A stretch of 64,000 nucleotides of DNA from Morinoia aosen (taxonomy: Eukaryota > Arthropoda > Malacostraca > Amphipoda > Talitridae). The stretch spans positions 68,958,392-69,022,391 of the forward strand of contig CM059559.1 in assembly GCA_030386875.1 (NCBI GenBank), in the 5' to 3' direction. Made by a program: the position numbers and the translations under genes. How positions within the stretch are numbered: position 1 is the first letter of the stretch; each line of letters starts with the position of its first letter. Below are positions 1 to 11,228 of the stretch, piece by piece. Under the pieces are notes generated by a model. It made no database searches, was not told where the DNA came from, and was given only the letters and a program-made list of their open reading frames with translations.

Positions 1-31
1 ATATACAGGGAATCTATTATGGATGTAAATT

Positions 32-288
32 TTTATTATATTTTCAATAGTTAACTTGTTTTTCGCACTGTTCCATTTGATTTTTAATGGAGGTTTTTAT
101 TATATTTTGTGCTTGGATTTATTTTTCTCATTCACCCTTCTCAACTCAGCAACAATGATTTATTATATTTTCAAAAGTTAACTTGTTTTTTGCACTGTTT
201 CATTTGATTTTTAATGGAGGTTTTTATTATATTTTGTGCTTGGATTTATTTTTCTCATTCACCCTTCTCAACTCAGCAACAATGAGTC
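32..288. repeat. Two-copy tandem repeat, ~127-130 bp unit
   Basis: Two adjacent head-to-tail units (32-158 and 159-288) share TTAACTTGTTTTT, CACTGTT(C/T)CATTTG and the closing CTCAACTCAGCAACAATGA with only a few substitutions. Each unit also contains the short phrase TTTTTATTATATTTT twice, so there is a sub-repeat. No coding potential was seen. It is either a local segmental duplication or the edge of a longer satellite starting left of the window. Confidence 0.85.
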
Positions 289-628
289 CCTTGGTCGGGA
301 TGATACCCTCTGCTTAACTCATTTTTATAACATGAATTAAGTTAGTAATACCATTGCTTATTTGTGATTTAATTAATTCTTGCCTATTTTATAAGGCATT
401 ACGTTTCCTATCCTCATTTAAAACTTACTTTAAATTTATTAGAATAAAACAAATAAGCTATGGGGGGACTGAGAGCCATTCTCAGTTTATTATTTTTAAA
501 AAATGTATTCATAGATGTTCTTGTGTAACAGCTTTTCATTCCTCCCTAACTTCGAGAGCGTTTCTAATTGACGGTGAAACTGCAGGCTATACGAGCGTCA
601 ACCATGCAAGGTAATGTAATGCATTGTA
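289..628. other. No recognisable gene
   Basis: AT-rich sequence. The only open frame (86 codons, 354-614) has no recognisable domain and a codon make-up like its surroundings, so I do not call it a gene. Confidence 0.5.
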
Positions 629-780
629 TTAGTAGTAGTAGAGTAGTAGTAGTAGAGTAGAAGTAGTAGTAGTAGTAGTAGTAGTATAGTAATAGTAGTA
701 GCGTCAGCAGCAAGCCCTCTACTACTACTACTACTACTTCTACTACTACTACTAGTGTGACTACTACTACTAGTAGTGAA
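629..780. repeat. AGT/ACT triplet microsatellite arranged as an inverted repeat
   Basis: About 85 bp of imperfect (AGT)n is followed, after a ~25 bp non-repeat centre (GCGTCAGCAGCAAGCCCTC), by about 60 bp of imperfect (ACT)n, the reverse complement of the first arm. The whole block can fold into one long hairpin. Confidence 0.9.
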
Positions 781-810
781 ATGCTACGGTCAATAACCGT
801 AGAGTTCTAA

Positions 811-985
811 ATGAGACACCAGTTAAAAGTGCCTCAAACTGATGCCTTAGCGTCTCATCGATGAGACACTGGAGCGTCTTTAATGAGACACTGGAACGTC
901 TCTGAATCGGGTCTGGAGACACTGGCATGCCTCCAAATCTCAAGTGTCTCTTTAATGAAGCACCTTCGTGACTCGGTTTTGGGAC
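811..985. repeat. Degenerate repeats of a GAGACACTGG-type motif
   Basis: Short imperfect copies of ATGAGACACTGGAGCGTCT recur at about 811, 861, 883 and 912, spaced about 22-30 bp, with inverse versions (AGCGTCTCATCGATGAGAC is self-complementary around 850-867). No gene is associated. Confidence 0.65.
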
Positions 986-1490
986 AAGACGTCAGAGGCA
1001 CCTGGGTGCTTCAAAATAGGGCCATTATTTATTTCAGTGTGTAGTCCATTTGTGCAAGACAGGTGTTTGTTGATGTATACATACAAGACTGATAAAGATA
1101 TGGTACTTTGTTCATCGAAAACTGAGCTTGTAATCTGCGTTGCGCTGGATTGCGTCTCTGTAACAAGTTGTGATCGTCATAATCGCGATGAAGCATTTTA
1201 ATGAATAATTCAATGATTGCTGTTCATTTGGATTGCAAAGTTAAAAGGTTAAGCTTATTAATATGCCAAGCTTCATTATACTGAATTTTCTCAAAATATT
1301 CTTGCATTTTTAAAATTTAAGCAGTTGAACTCGTTCAACTATCTACCCCATTTTATGGCCACCCTCCCTTAAAAGATTATGAGTCATATTCGAGAAACTA
1401 GGTCATGTTGTATATAATGAGATTGTAGATTTCTCAGTATATTTTGAATTATCTAATAACTCTCAGAACTGTATGCTGAATAAACTAATA
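986..1490. other. No recognisable gene
   Basis: AT-rich. The 77-codon frame at 968-1201 shows no domain. Nothing further can be supported. Confidence 0.4.
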
Positions 1491-1532
1491 TTCCTGGGAT
1501 TCCTGGGATGTAGTTCGGGCCTTCAAGGCCCG
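1491..1532 (-). promoter_or_regulatory. LINE 3' hairpin and short tandem tail
   Basis: CGGGCCTTCAAGGCCCG (1516-1532) is a perfect 8 bp stem with a 1 nt loop. Outside it the minus strand reads two copies of CCCAGGAAT. In CR1/L2-group elements such a stem plus a short repeat tail is the RT recognition site. That role is inferred from family knowledge. Confidence 0.7.
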
Positions 1533-1569
1533 GGCCATGCTGATGCACCGCCCTCAGAAGACGACTCGT

Positions 1570-3727
1570 CTACATTTCCTGCACTCGCAGATGCGCCAAC
1601 TGCTGAAGAAGGCTGTTCCCCTCCGCGGGCTGGTAGTAGTGCGGCATCGTAGGCTGATCAGGAACCGCCGCCAGGAACTTGTCCAGCTTCAACTTGAACG
1701 CACCCAGTTCCCCATGGAACTCTCTCAGTTCAACTGGGAGGCAGTTAAAGAGTCTCGGTCCGACAACAGAGAAGGACCTCTCGTGGCGTGTCCTCACGCT
1801 GGCCAAGGCCCTGTTGCTGAACGCGGGACGACGCACAGCCTACCCAGTCGGGGATGCATTCTCGTCCTCAACGCCAGGTCCCGGTCCACAAAGTTCGGCA
1901 CTAATCCCTCCATCATCTTCCAGGTACAGATTATTATGTACCGCTCTCGTCGTCGCTGCAGGGAGTACAGCGACAGCCTCTGGAGCCTCTCCCAGTAATT
2001 TAGCTGCTCCAGCCCAAAAATCTTTGACGTAAACGTCCTCTGGATCGCTTCGATCTTCTGGATTTCTCCCGTCGCAATAGGGCTCTACAGCTGGCAGCAG
2101 TACTCGGCTAGAGGTAGGATCAGTGCCCTATATAGGGTCAACATGGCCGCCGCTTCCCGGGTCCGGAACGTCCTGAGGACCCAACCGAGTACCGCTCGAC
2201 ACTTTTTGGATACCGTGTCTATGTGCTTGGCAAATCTTCCTCCGTCCTCAACGACCACGCCCAAGTCTCTTATCGACGAACTCCTCTCAATAACCACCCC
2301 ACCAGCAGTTGTGTATAGGAATGATTCATCCGGATGGTGGCCGCACCGACGGAGTTCAAATTTGCTCTCATTGAAACACATATTGCCCATTCATAGACTG
2401 CCCATTTATAGATTTTTTCTAGGTCCCGCTGTAGTGCCTCACAGTCCTGCTTGCTAGCCACCTCTTTAAAAACTCTCGTATCATCCGCAAAGGATGATGC
2501 GCAGGAGTGGAGCAGTCCGGCATCAATATCAGCAACATGGACTAGGAACAAGAGTGGTCCGAGCACCGATCCCTGGGGTACTCCACTAATCACTCGTGAT
2601 TCGGCCGAACGACACCCATCCACGGTCACCACCTGCTTTCTGCCGGTTAGGAAGCACCTAATCCAACTCAATAAGTTACCACCAACACCGGCACCTCTCA
2701 GCTTTCTAAGTAGGATCCCATGGTCCACTTTATCGAAGGCCTTGGCAAAGTCCAGATATACTGCATCCATCGCGTGGCCACGACCAAGGGCCTCCGTGGT
2801 ATGCCGTTGGTGCTCAAGTAACTGCGACAAGCAGGACCGTCCTCTTCTAAAGCCGTGCTGGCTCGGATTAAACAGGTCGGCGTCCTCCAGATATCCTACC
2901 AGCCTCTTCACCACTATCTTCTCAAAGATTTTTATAATGTGGGAGGTGAGCGTGATCGGTCTATAGTTCCGAGGTAGGTGCTTCTCGCCGCCTTTATATA
3001 CTGGGGTTATAACTCCCAACTTGAGTTTGGAAGGTATTACCCCCGCACTCAGTGATGCCCTCCAGAGCAGGGACAGAGGCCGGCTGATAGCAGCCCTGCA
3101 ATTTCGCAAGAGGACAGAGGGGACACAGTTTGGACCCGGCGCCGACGAGGCTGAGAGCTCACCAATGCTCACCTCAACGTCTCGCATACCGAACTCGAGA
3201 TCCACTAGGTTGGTCGGTGCTGTACCAGGCCATTCGTCCGGGCCCCAGCCGGCATCGTTTTCTCCGAATTTTGGCCTACTAAACACCGCCTCGTACTGGG
3301 CTGCCAGGGCACGCATCACAGTGCACTTCTCCTCAGGGGTGCATACACTCCGTCCATCGACTCGAAATGGTCCAACAGTCGACTTGGTGTGAAGTTTTCC
3401 CCTGGCGTACGAGTAGAAGTACTTTGGGTTATGTTTGATAGCAGATACAGCTCTATCCTCCCCGGACCTTGCCTCCTCCTCGTGCGATGCCTGGAGCTGC
3501 CTCTCGATTTCGGCCACCCTCTCAAGGACGCCTTCCCTGGCGGTCCCCGAGAGCGCCGACGTCGTAACTCTCTTAAGCAACTTTGTGCGCTTCCTCATCA
3601 ACACCTTGCGGTCTCTAGGTATTGGATTTATTGTCTTAGTTCTTCGTGCTGGGGCATATCTTGGGCAGACTGCAGATAGGACAGCAATGATGTCATCATA
3701 CATCTCATCGGGGGTGCGTCCAGCCAT
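1570..3727 (-). pseudogene. LINE reverse transcriptase (broken)
   Basis: RNA-templated DNA polymerase of the LINE. The main frame (3727 down to 2270) opens with a linker region, then the RT fingers and palm: YRPITLTSHIIK, the first catalytic motif YLDFAKAFDKVDH, the SGVPQGSVLGPLLF loop, and the second catalytic motif FADDTRVF. Near 2395 the frame shifts, and the thumb/C-terminal part continues in the frame ending at 2085 (SSIRDLGVVVED). A stop there interrupts the tail, which continues as NYWERLQRLSLYSLQRRRE around 2000-1930. A further shift leads to the last segment (1836-1570, ending in FSVVGPRLFNCLPVE), a C-terminal motif typical of CR1/Jockey proteins. With at least two frameshifts and one stop it is inactive. 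An in-frame TGA also lies upstream of the first ATG, within sequence that still reads like RT linker. Confidence 0.88.
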
Positions 3728-3831
3728 ACGTGCTACCCAATCGATGTCTCACAGTGCATCCGATAAGCCCACCCAGTCCACGCGAGCGCTCATAAAGTTG
3801 AGAGAGTCGAGCGATCCCTTTGATGCTCTTT

Positions 3832-4529
3832 GAACCCGGATGCCTTTGATGCTCTTAATATGTATAAGTTTATCCTGTGTTTGGCAACCATGAATCAATT
3901 TAAACTAGGCCTAGCTCTGTTGATTGTGCCTCATGTTGCCAAAGTTACATGGCCATGAAGCAGTATTATATATACAGATACTTGTGGGTTGTCTATAACC
4001 ATTTGTTCAGGGAAAAAGTTTTCTTAAGAGAAAATTTAAAAAATTGAATTGTTATATGAATATTGAATTGATGTTCTTGACTGTATGAATGGATTTTTCA
4101 TGTGAGAAGGCGTCCTTGTTGAATAATATTCATTTCTAATGCAATTTATCTTCTTAACATGTATATGAGACCTTCATTTTCAGTTCATGGAAGGTCCTAG
4201 AGATTCATTTTGGAGTGAAAGAAAACAAAAATTTTATATGATAAAAAATAATCCCAGTTTAATAATCTACCCTAACTTAATTTATCCTCAAGATCAGAAG
4301 GAAACCATAAATTAAAATTGGTGACAGATAACACACAATACCTATTTGCATTATTGTGCATGCTTCAGCTGGTGAACTTGCTTAGGAAGTAAACAAATGT
4401 AAAAAAGCTGATCATTATAAGTATTTTATTAGCTAAAGCACCATTTAAGCTGACGTTCTAGTTAGCGTGATACTATTACTTACCATGTATACAGTTTGCT
4501 ATTAGTCCTATGCATGTTCCATTAAGAGG
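3832..4529. other. No recognisable gene
   Basis: AT-rich sequence between the LINE and the first SINE-like copy. No open frame of note, no repeat shared with the rest of the window. Confidence 0.45.
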
Positions 4530-4860
4530 TCATATTTAGCGCTCCTAGGGGGGACTACGTGAGGGCCTGAGCTAAAGGTTAGGTAGGCTTCCTTTTGTTG
4601 AAATAGAATAGGTTTTTATTTCGTTACTGACCATCTTTTTTTCGGTTCACTGCTGTCCTGTTTTTCAGCACCTACTTCTTTCTTCTTCAACTTTGATCTT
4701 GTTTCGTGAACTTCTTTCTCATCTTACTGTTTCTGTGCCCTTTCTGCATAGATTCCTCATTCTCTTATCTCCATACTAAATGGTGTCTTCCTCCTTTCTC
4801 TCTTCGACACGCTCTTTTTTGTAGCGGTTAGAGAGTCTTAAACTAACTTATAATCTAATT
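4530..4860 (+). repeat. SINE-like repeat copy 1, 5'-truncated
   Basis: Shares with the copies at 7279-7643 and 15808-16168 the order GCGCTCC..AGGGGGACTA, GAGCTAAAGGTTAGGTAGGC, GGTTCACTGCTGTCCTG, TTCTTCAACTTTGATCTTG, CTCCATACTAAATGGTG and a terminal CTAA-rich tail. It lacks the family's first ~35 bp, containing GATACAATTATTGTATC. Confidence 0.85.
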
Positions 4861-4870
4861 TAATCCACTG

Positions 4871-5120
4871 TTGAGCTGTTTTTCAGCACCTACTACTTTC
4901 TTCTTTAACTTTCATCATGCTTTATGGGCATATTTCTCAACCTATTGGTTCTATTCCCCTTTCTTCTTCAACTTTTTCTTGTTTCATGAACTTCTTTCTT
5001 AGCTTCCTGTTTCTCTGCACCTTGAGCATAGATTCCGCGTTCCTTCAACTCCATACTAAATGGTGCCTTCCTCCTTCCTCTCTTAGAACATCTTTGTCGT
5101 GCAATTAAGGGAGGCTAAAA
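4871..5120 (+). repeat. SINE-like repeat copy 2, partial and rearranged
   Basis: Begins inside the family at TTTTTCAGCACCTACTACTTTC and runs to the GGGAGGCTAAAA end, with an internal duplication of the TTCTTCAACTTT segment. It lies directly behind copy 1, either as a tandem duplication or a second insertion. The 63-codon frame at 4917-5108 is a by-product. Confidence 0.75.
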
Positions 5121-5217
5121 TTTTCTTATATAATAATTATATAATAATAATTCACCCTCTTTTGGAACTGAAAGCAAACCTTAATGCAAACAATAGTGTA
5201 TTCAAACAAAGAAAAAT

Positions 5218-8086
5218 GTTCATGTAAAAAGGGTTTGTTGCTCTCAATGAAGTTGACCTCAGTGAAGGAGACTCTGTCATGTATGTGCCCATCTTAGAAT
5301 ATCTTAAAGTTCTTTCAAAGCATGCAGATGTTCAGATGTTTGCAACCACATGATGGGAGAACCAATCCCGACTAAGGGATACATCAATAGCTTTAAAGAG
5401 AGTAATTGGTGTGTATCAAGTCTTTTCCCCTCAGCTAAGAATTGCCTTTATATGCAGCTATGTATAGATGATTTCTAGACAATTAATGCCATGGGAACTG
5501 CCACAAAAGAAAATAAAATTTGTGCCCTTTACTGGGTACCTGGCAACATCTCTGCTCATCTCCGAAGCAAATTATTTGCCATTCAAATTCTCTGTTCGAC
5601 AAAAAGCCCCAACATGAAAAAAATATGGTTTTTACACTATCCTGCAAAAGTTTATTGAAGATATGAGAATTCGAGAAAGTCATGCAATATCGTGCATACA
5701 TCATCATGGAAGTTTCACTTTGTTGGAACTATTTCCATGCTTATCAGTGATAATATGGCAGCTCATCAAATTGGAGGTTTTGTGGACAGTTTTTCTTCAC
5801 TTTGCATCTGCAGATTCTGCACAGCCACTAAAGAAAAGCTCAGAGAAAGTTTTTTGGGTGATCACTTTGAAAAAAGAACCATTCTCAGTTACAATGAAAT
5901 GGTGGCAATTCGAAAAAATTCAGATGGAATCAAAATTTACTCTGGTCTAAATGCGCTGGACCAATTTCATGTATGTTGGGGATCACCCTCTGACATTGCT
6001 CATGATTTATTTGAAGGATTTTGCATTGACCTCTTGAAAGCTACATTGCTCCATTGTCGTCTTTCAAAATACTTTGACCTAAAATTTCTAAATGATTAAA
6101 TTTGCAACTTTCCTTGTTCAAGGAGACAAATGAACCTACTTCAATTGGGAAAGATCAAACCAGAAATTTGACAATTAAACAAGCTGCTGCTCATATGTTA
6201 AGTTCGGTTAGAATGCTTCCATTGTTTGTTGATGGAAAAATTCCAGAAAGTGATCTTTACTAGAAATGCTATCTTGACTTCTAAGAAGTTTTAGAATCCA
6301 TTTTACCCCCATCACTCAATGTTGGGCAAATTCTACATATGGGTACACTAATTTCTGAATTTCTTCAGGAATTTTTTCTTTAAATCCTGAATTATCAGTC
6401 AAACCCAAAGCTCACTATCTTGTTCACTATGCTAGTCAATATCTAACATTTGGTTCCCTACTAAACCAACATTGAGATTTGAAGGAAAACATGCTTCCCT
6501 GAAGTCAAATATTTTGAGGACTAAAAACTACAGAAATCCATGCAAGACAATTGCACTCCATCAGCTGTTCATGCAGTGTTTGCACATGTGTGAGGATTAT
6601 CTTCAAGCTGGAAGGCTTCAGGCCGACCTGCTGGATTGTCTTCATAACAAGATAATTAAATTTACTTTGTAAGTTTATCTCATGAGACTCGAAATAGCTA
6701 AAATGGTTATGAATGATTTGCTATTTGAGCCTAGGTCTTTTTGGTATAAGGTATAGTAATGTCATTTACTAACTATTCATGTCTGTTGCAGTTACCCATC
6801 TTCGAGCAACTATGATGGAGTGGCCACAGCACTCCTAGTGAAGTATCCATATTTACAACAGTGTATTAGCTTCGGTGATGCTAAGGTTAGTGGCCGACAG
6901 TTGATATTTAGTCATATCCAAAGAAAAATGAGCATTTTTTCTATTTTTCAATAGATTCCTCATCTTTCACAATTTGAGTATCATATATGCAGTGTAAGAG
7001 CGCGAAACTGATATATGATGTATGAGTAAATTGTTTGCAATCTAATTAGTGCTTCAAAATTCTAGGAAATCTGGAATGTAAGGATGTCCACAAAAGCACG
7101 AAATACTAGACAAAGAAGAGACAGTTCAGTGTCGTGTGTAGTGGCAAAACGTAAAAAGAGGAGGCAGCACGCAGCTAAGGAGAATGCAAGCAATCGTAAG
7201 CTTTCAAAAAATGTTCCTGCTTTTGGAATTGTGAACTATTTGCCTGAGCAATTACCAACCAAAGATGATGTGTCCATTTCCCTCAGGGGGATACAATTAT
7301 TGTATCTATGGGAACTAGCGCTCTCTGAGGGACAATGTCAGGGCCCGAGCTGAGAGTTAGGTAGGCCTTCTTTTTTGTTGAAATAAAATGTTTTTGTTTT
7401 ATTAAGGACCACCTTTTTTCGATTCACTGCTGTCCTGTTCTTCATCACCTACTACTTTCCTCTTCAACTTTGGTCTTGTTTCATGATCTGCTTTCACAAC
7501 TTAGTGTTGCTATGCCTTTCTGCTTAGGTTCCGCGTTCCCTTAACTCCATACTGAATGGCGCTTTCCTCCTTCCTCTTTTTGGATCGCATTTATTGCTGT
7601 GTAGGGGGGCTAAAACTAACGACTAATTGAATCGAAACTAATTGATGTGTTCATTGCGCGACACCAGAGTGGAATGATTATGGAAATACAGAAAGTTTTC
7701 CCAAATCACAAAAAATGATGAAGCCATGCGCTTGACTTTCTCTCATCGAAGAAACCTCATCATTAATGAGACTGCTATTGTTGCATTCATTAAAGAATTG
7801 TATCCTGTTCTCTTCGGTTTCAATCAGGTAGAAACTTGAAGTTGAATGATCATAATAAAGTATGTTTCAATATATGTGTTCAAAAACAATTCAATTTATT
7901 CAAGCTATCATTGCAATAACTTAACCACGAATTTCAGATCTGTTTTGAGTTCAACCGTTTGACGGAACAAGACATTGCCACACTTCTCCAGAACAGTATG
8001 TTGGAGTACTGGCAACCCACTCTCCAAATGCGTAAATGCATGTGCCACACTGCCCTCCTGAGCTACCACCTGCAGTATTTGAAGGT
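5218..8086 (+). pseudogene. Multi-exon transposon-type gene (SAMD3-like C-terminal half), broken
   Basis: Remains of a long invertebrate protein family usually found in many copies and linked to DNA transposons. The 5' exon (5218-6667) has at least six stops and frameshifts but still reads NMAAHQIGGFVDSFSSLCIC, then CRFC, a SDIAHDLFEGFC block and RFEGKHASLKSNILRTKNYR. These resemble the 'DNLGLHSI..ESFS..CRFC' and 'RFE.KH..FK' blocks of that family. Later exons: 6792-6886 (YPSSSNYDGVATALLVKYPY, preceded by a CAG acceptor), 7068-7278 (WNVRMSTKARNTRQRR, then PAFGIVNYLPEQLP), 7644-7830 (LTFSHRRNLIINE, ending CAG/GTA) and about 7935-8086 (EFNRLTEQD). The last blocks match the layout of SAMD3-like proteins. 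A SINE-like element cuts the 7068-7830 exon. Family assignment is from remembered motif order and the catalytic chemistry is unknown to me. It is not functional. Confidence 0.6.
7279..7643 (+). mobile_element. SINE-like repeat copy 3, full length with target duplication
   Basis: A 365 bp element starting TCCCTCAGGGGGATACAATT and ending in a CTAATTGAATCG-type tail. It is flanked by a 12 bp direct repeat with one mismatch (GATGTGTCCATT at 7267-7278, GATGTGTTCATT at 7644-7655). Removing one repeat and the element restores the reading register of the interrupted exon. Duplication length fits LINE-driven target-primed insertion. I could not find a tRNA, 5S or 7SL head, so 'SINE-like' describes behaviour, not origin. 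Confidence 0.85.
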
Positions 8087-8204
8087 ACTTCGAGTAATTT
8101 GTGTTATATGGTAAGACGTGGAATGATTGTCCGCAAATGAACAAGTGCAAGTGAGTGTGTTTTACAGATCGAGTGGGTTAGCTTCAGTGATGCTTGCTGA
8201 CCTT

Positions 8205-9690
8205 GTGATTGATTGTACATGCATGGTATGGGGAGAGAAATCAATGTAAGTTTCAGATTGAGGTAAACGCTTGAAGGATATACGGGGCAGTGTCTTTGGT
8301 GTAAAGCCATTACTGTTTGTGCATGACACTGCATTGGTTGCTAAGTTGGAAGTTAGGTTGTGCAGATTGGTACAAAAGTTAAGACTTGTTTGGCAGAAGG
8401 AGGTTGAGACCGCATGTGGGAAGAATAATGTTACGAGGTGTTCAAGAGATGGAAATGTTAGTAAAATGAATTTAGCATTAAATCATGATTTAAAAAGTAA
8501 TTATAGAAACCTTGAGTCTTGTATATGTGCGTATAGCGATGTAGAGCAAGTGCAAGCATGAGCTGACAAAAAGATTAAGAGCGTCAAGAGGTCTGAAATA
8601 TGTGGAGGAAATGAAAGCTTATGCAAAAGTGTACAGTGGTAGTTGTAACAAAAGTGAGGTTACATTTACTTTGTTACATGGAGCTGAGATTTGGTGTATG
8701 AGATTAGCTATAACAGAATAATTGACTGTATATCAGATGAGATGTCTGAAAAGTATAGCAGTAGTGACTCTGGGAGGTAGAGTAAGAACTGAAGTGGAGA
8801 GAGTTGTGTTGGAAAGAAGCTGTCAAGAAGAGCAGACTGTTCTCTATTAGGATAGTTTTCAACTTTTTTGTTATGAAAAAATGAGGAGCATCTAAGTGAA
8901 TTAGGTAATGTAACCACATACTGTAATGCTGCCATTATGCTGGAGAAATAGGGTAAATTGGTTATCAGCTCTTAGGTACATTTGTGCAGGAAAAAGTAAA
9001 ACTAAGTTAGATAGCTGGATAAAGCTTTCAGATTGAGATTTTATAATACTAAGCATGGTAGTGGGGTGAAAATTGGCAAACTAACATGTCAGTAACAACA
9101 AACCAAACCGAGCCATTAATATATGAGATGATTTCTATTACTGAGGATTTTGAGTCATCATTTCCAAATGTTAGAACAACATCTCGTCCCTCATATGTTA
9201 ATCCTTGGTAAATCACTGACTTATGCTGCTGTTACTGAAGGAATACCTCATGCAACATTGAAGACGAGTTCACTCACAGTCTCATCCATGCCAATAATAT
9301 TCACTTCTCTGAATGAAGATAGCCAAGTTTGGGATGATAAAACGGAGTTTAAACATTGTTTCGTGACGAATTTGACTATAGAAGAAATAAATTGAAATGG
9401 CTTGAAGAGTGGTAAATGGGAATAGCTTGCGAGTGTGATTTGAACGCAACCAGAAGAGTAGAGTGAGTGTTGGGAGCGGTGTGGGCGACATCTTATGTAT
9501 TGTGGGTGGTCGCCAGTGTTAGTCAGGACATTCGCACTCCACACCATGGGGCAGGAGTAGGTTTTGTGTGCGCAGGCCCCACAACTGAGGTAAAGCTCGG
9601 AGGGTAAGCTTGGCTAATGGTGAGCAGAGGAGCGTTAGCGCTTACCCTTTAGTTGCCGCTCTTGACTGAAGGAAAGAGGCTATTGTAAAA
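8205..9690 (+). mobile_element. Degenerate RTE-like LINE fragment
   Basis: At 8271-8561 the plus strand reads LLFVHDTALVAKLEVRLCRL, a decayed second catalytic motif (normally F.DD) followed by the helix seen in RTE-like reverse transcriptases, then SKMNLALN. In another frame at 8620-8830 it reads LLHGAEIWCMR and MRCLKSI, matching the thumb 'ALYGAETW...MKCLR' block. The catalytic FADD has become FVHD, and several frameshifts and stops are present. The stretch 9420-9690 (ending in GAAAGAGGCTA and TAATAATT) looks like an element 3' end but has no firm boundary. The 81-codon frame at 9150-9395 is not recognised. Confidence 0.65.
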
Positions 9691-11225
9691 TTTCAGATGT
9701 TAATAATTCACGCGTATGATAATTAGGATAATTATCAGGGATAGTTATCATTCATTAATTTTGTCGGCAGAAAGTATGGTCTGCAGTGCCCGTCTTCAAG
9801 TGCCCAGTCTAATGAAGGAATCTGTAAGCTTTACCTATACCCCACAAGTAACTTACAATGAATTTTTAATGTGATGTCTCAGTGCTTGATGTTCTGAAGT
9901 AAGAGAAACTGAGATCAAAATTACGAAGTTATCTATTGCTGTAATTCTTTGGGGTTTGTTAGGAATTACATCACTAATTCTTTTGGGTTGCTTCATCACT
10001 GTAATTTTTTTGGGTTTGTTTTCTTTGATAAATTTTGTCTCATAATGGAATTGGATCTATTTATTTTAATGTAAGTGAAGTTTTTTCTAATATTCTACTG
10101 GTAAGAGTCTCCATTTAAATGATTTTTGATTTTCATTAAATTTTGGTCAGTTGTCAGGAGAAGCTTTTATTTGTAAATGACGAGTGTAGAAATTAGGACA
10201 ATGAGATCATGAATATTGGTTTACTAATGGGTGTGTACTGAACACTGTTATTACATGTACTCTACATGTCAGGGGAATACTATTTTCCATTCTTCCAGGT
10301 CCCATGCAATTTGATGTACGCAAACCTGCAGTAACTACGTTTTTTTCATTATTAGATATACTTCTTGCTTACTACAAATGTTAGCACAAATTATTCGTAC
10401 ATGCACAAAATACTTAGACTGTATCTGTTCATAATGATGAAGCATATATAATTTATGGGAGTTTATGAATTGAATTCTCGTTCTAACCCTCTGCTAAATG
10501 CGTTCCACTAACCAAGTGGTATTAATTCCTCGGCTGGCGATGACTCAATTCTTGCCTCTCAAAAATATATGAATTGATTAATATATATTTCGTATAATAT
10601 ACCGTAACTTGCAGTAACTAAGGCTCTCTCAATCAATGTGTTTAATTGAAGTAGCTCTCATGCAAAAATTAGTGAATAACACTGCACTAGACTATTTATT
10701 TCCAGAATTGTGCTGTGAGAGGTGCTGTCTACTACATTCAAAGGTTTTTCATTCTCTAATGAAACGCATGAAAGCCTCCAGTTTTGAAGCATGATGATAC
10801 TTCTTGTCGATATGCCTTGATGAATTCGTTTTCTTCATGAGCAGTTACCTTCATACTAAAAGTGTAACCAATAGTTCATGCCACAAGATTTTATAAAATT
10901 CGGTTCATGTTCAAAATAAAAATTGCCTTCTATCTGTTATGTACATAATAATTCAAGTTGTTGGTCAAGACATGCGCTTGTTAGAAAGCTAAAATTGTAT
11001 ACTCGCACGTATTTCCTCAAACCCATGTTGAGCAATTTTCGGCATTAATTCAGGAACCTAGTTCTGGATTACACGAAGCACCGAATACTAAGGAATAAGT
11101 GGAGTAAATTGCATAGTTTATTTTCCAGATGATGTAGATGTCTTTGGCCTGAAGGTATTTATTTTTTTAACTTGGGTTGGCTCATGATCGTTTTTATGGA
11201 AGTGTTCTTAAGACATTCGTTATTT
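9691..11225. other. No recognisable gene
   Basis: AT-rich. A phrase of the type AATTCTTTTGGGTTTGTT recurs three times between 9945 and 10022. Around 10480-10555 the minus strand reads somewhat like a worn tRNA-derived SINE, too weak to call. Nothing else is supported. Confidence 0.4.
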
Positions 11226-11228
11226 CCA

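Larger units (their letters stand above)
1491..3831 (-). mobile_element. 5'-truncated non-LTR retrotransposon, CR1/Jockey group
   Basis: The minus strand carries the reverse-transcriptase half of a LINE and its 3' end. The endonuclease domain and 5' UTR are missing, the usual 5' truncation of LINE insertions. The 3' end (plus-strand 1491-1532) has a GC-rich hairpin followed by a short tandem CCCAGGAAT tail, which is how CR1/L2-group elements end instead of poly(A). RT wording (NPSQHGFRRGRSCLSQLLEH, FADDTRVF) resembles arthropod CR1/Crack/Daphne-like elements. The exact clade is inferred. A 14 bp direct repeat (CCTTTGATGCTCTT at 3817-3830 and 3843-3856) straddles the 5' end. Confidence 0.85.

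Noticed and set aside
1679-3833. Plus-strand frames over the LINE (several of 96-171 codons)
   Set aside because: They are complements of the reverse-transcriptase gene and carry no recognisable domain.
10480-10555. Possible tRNA-derived SINE on the minus strand
   Set aside because: TGGTTAGTGG and GGTTAGAAC look vaguely like tRNA parts, but neither the A box nor the B box matches well and no cloverleaf can be drawn.
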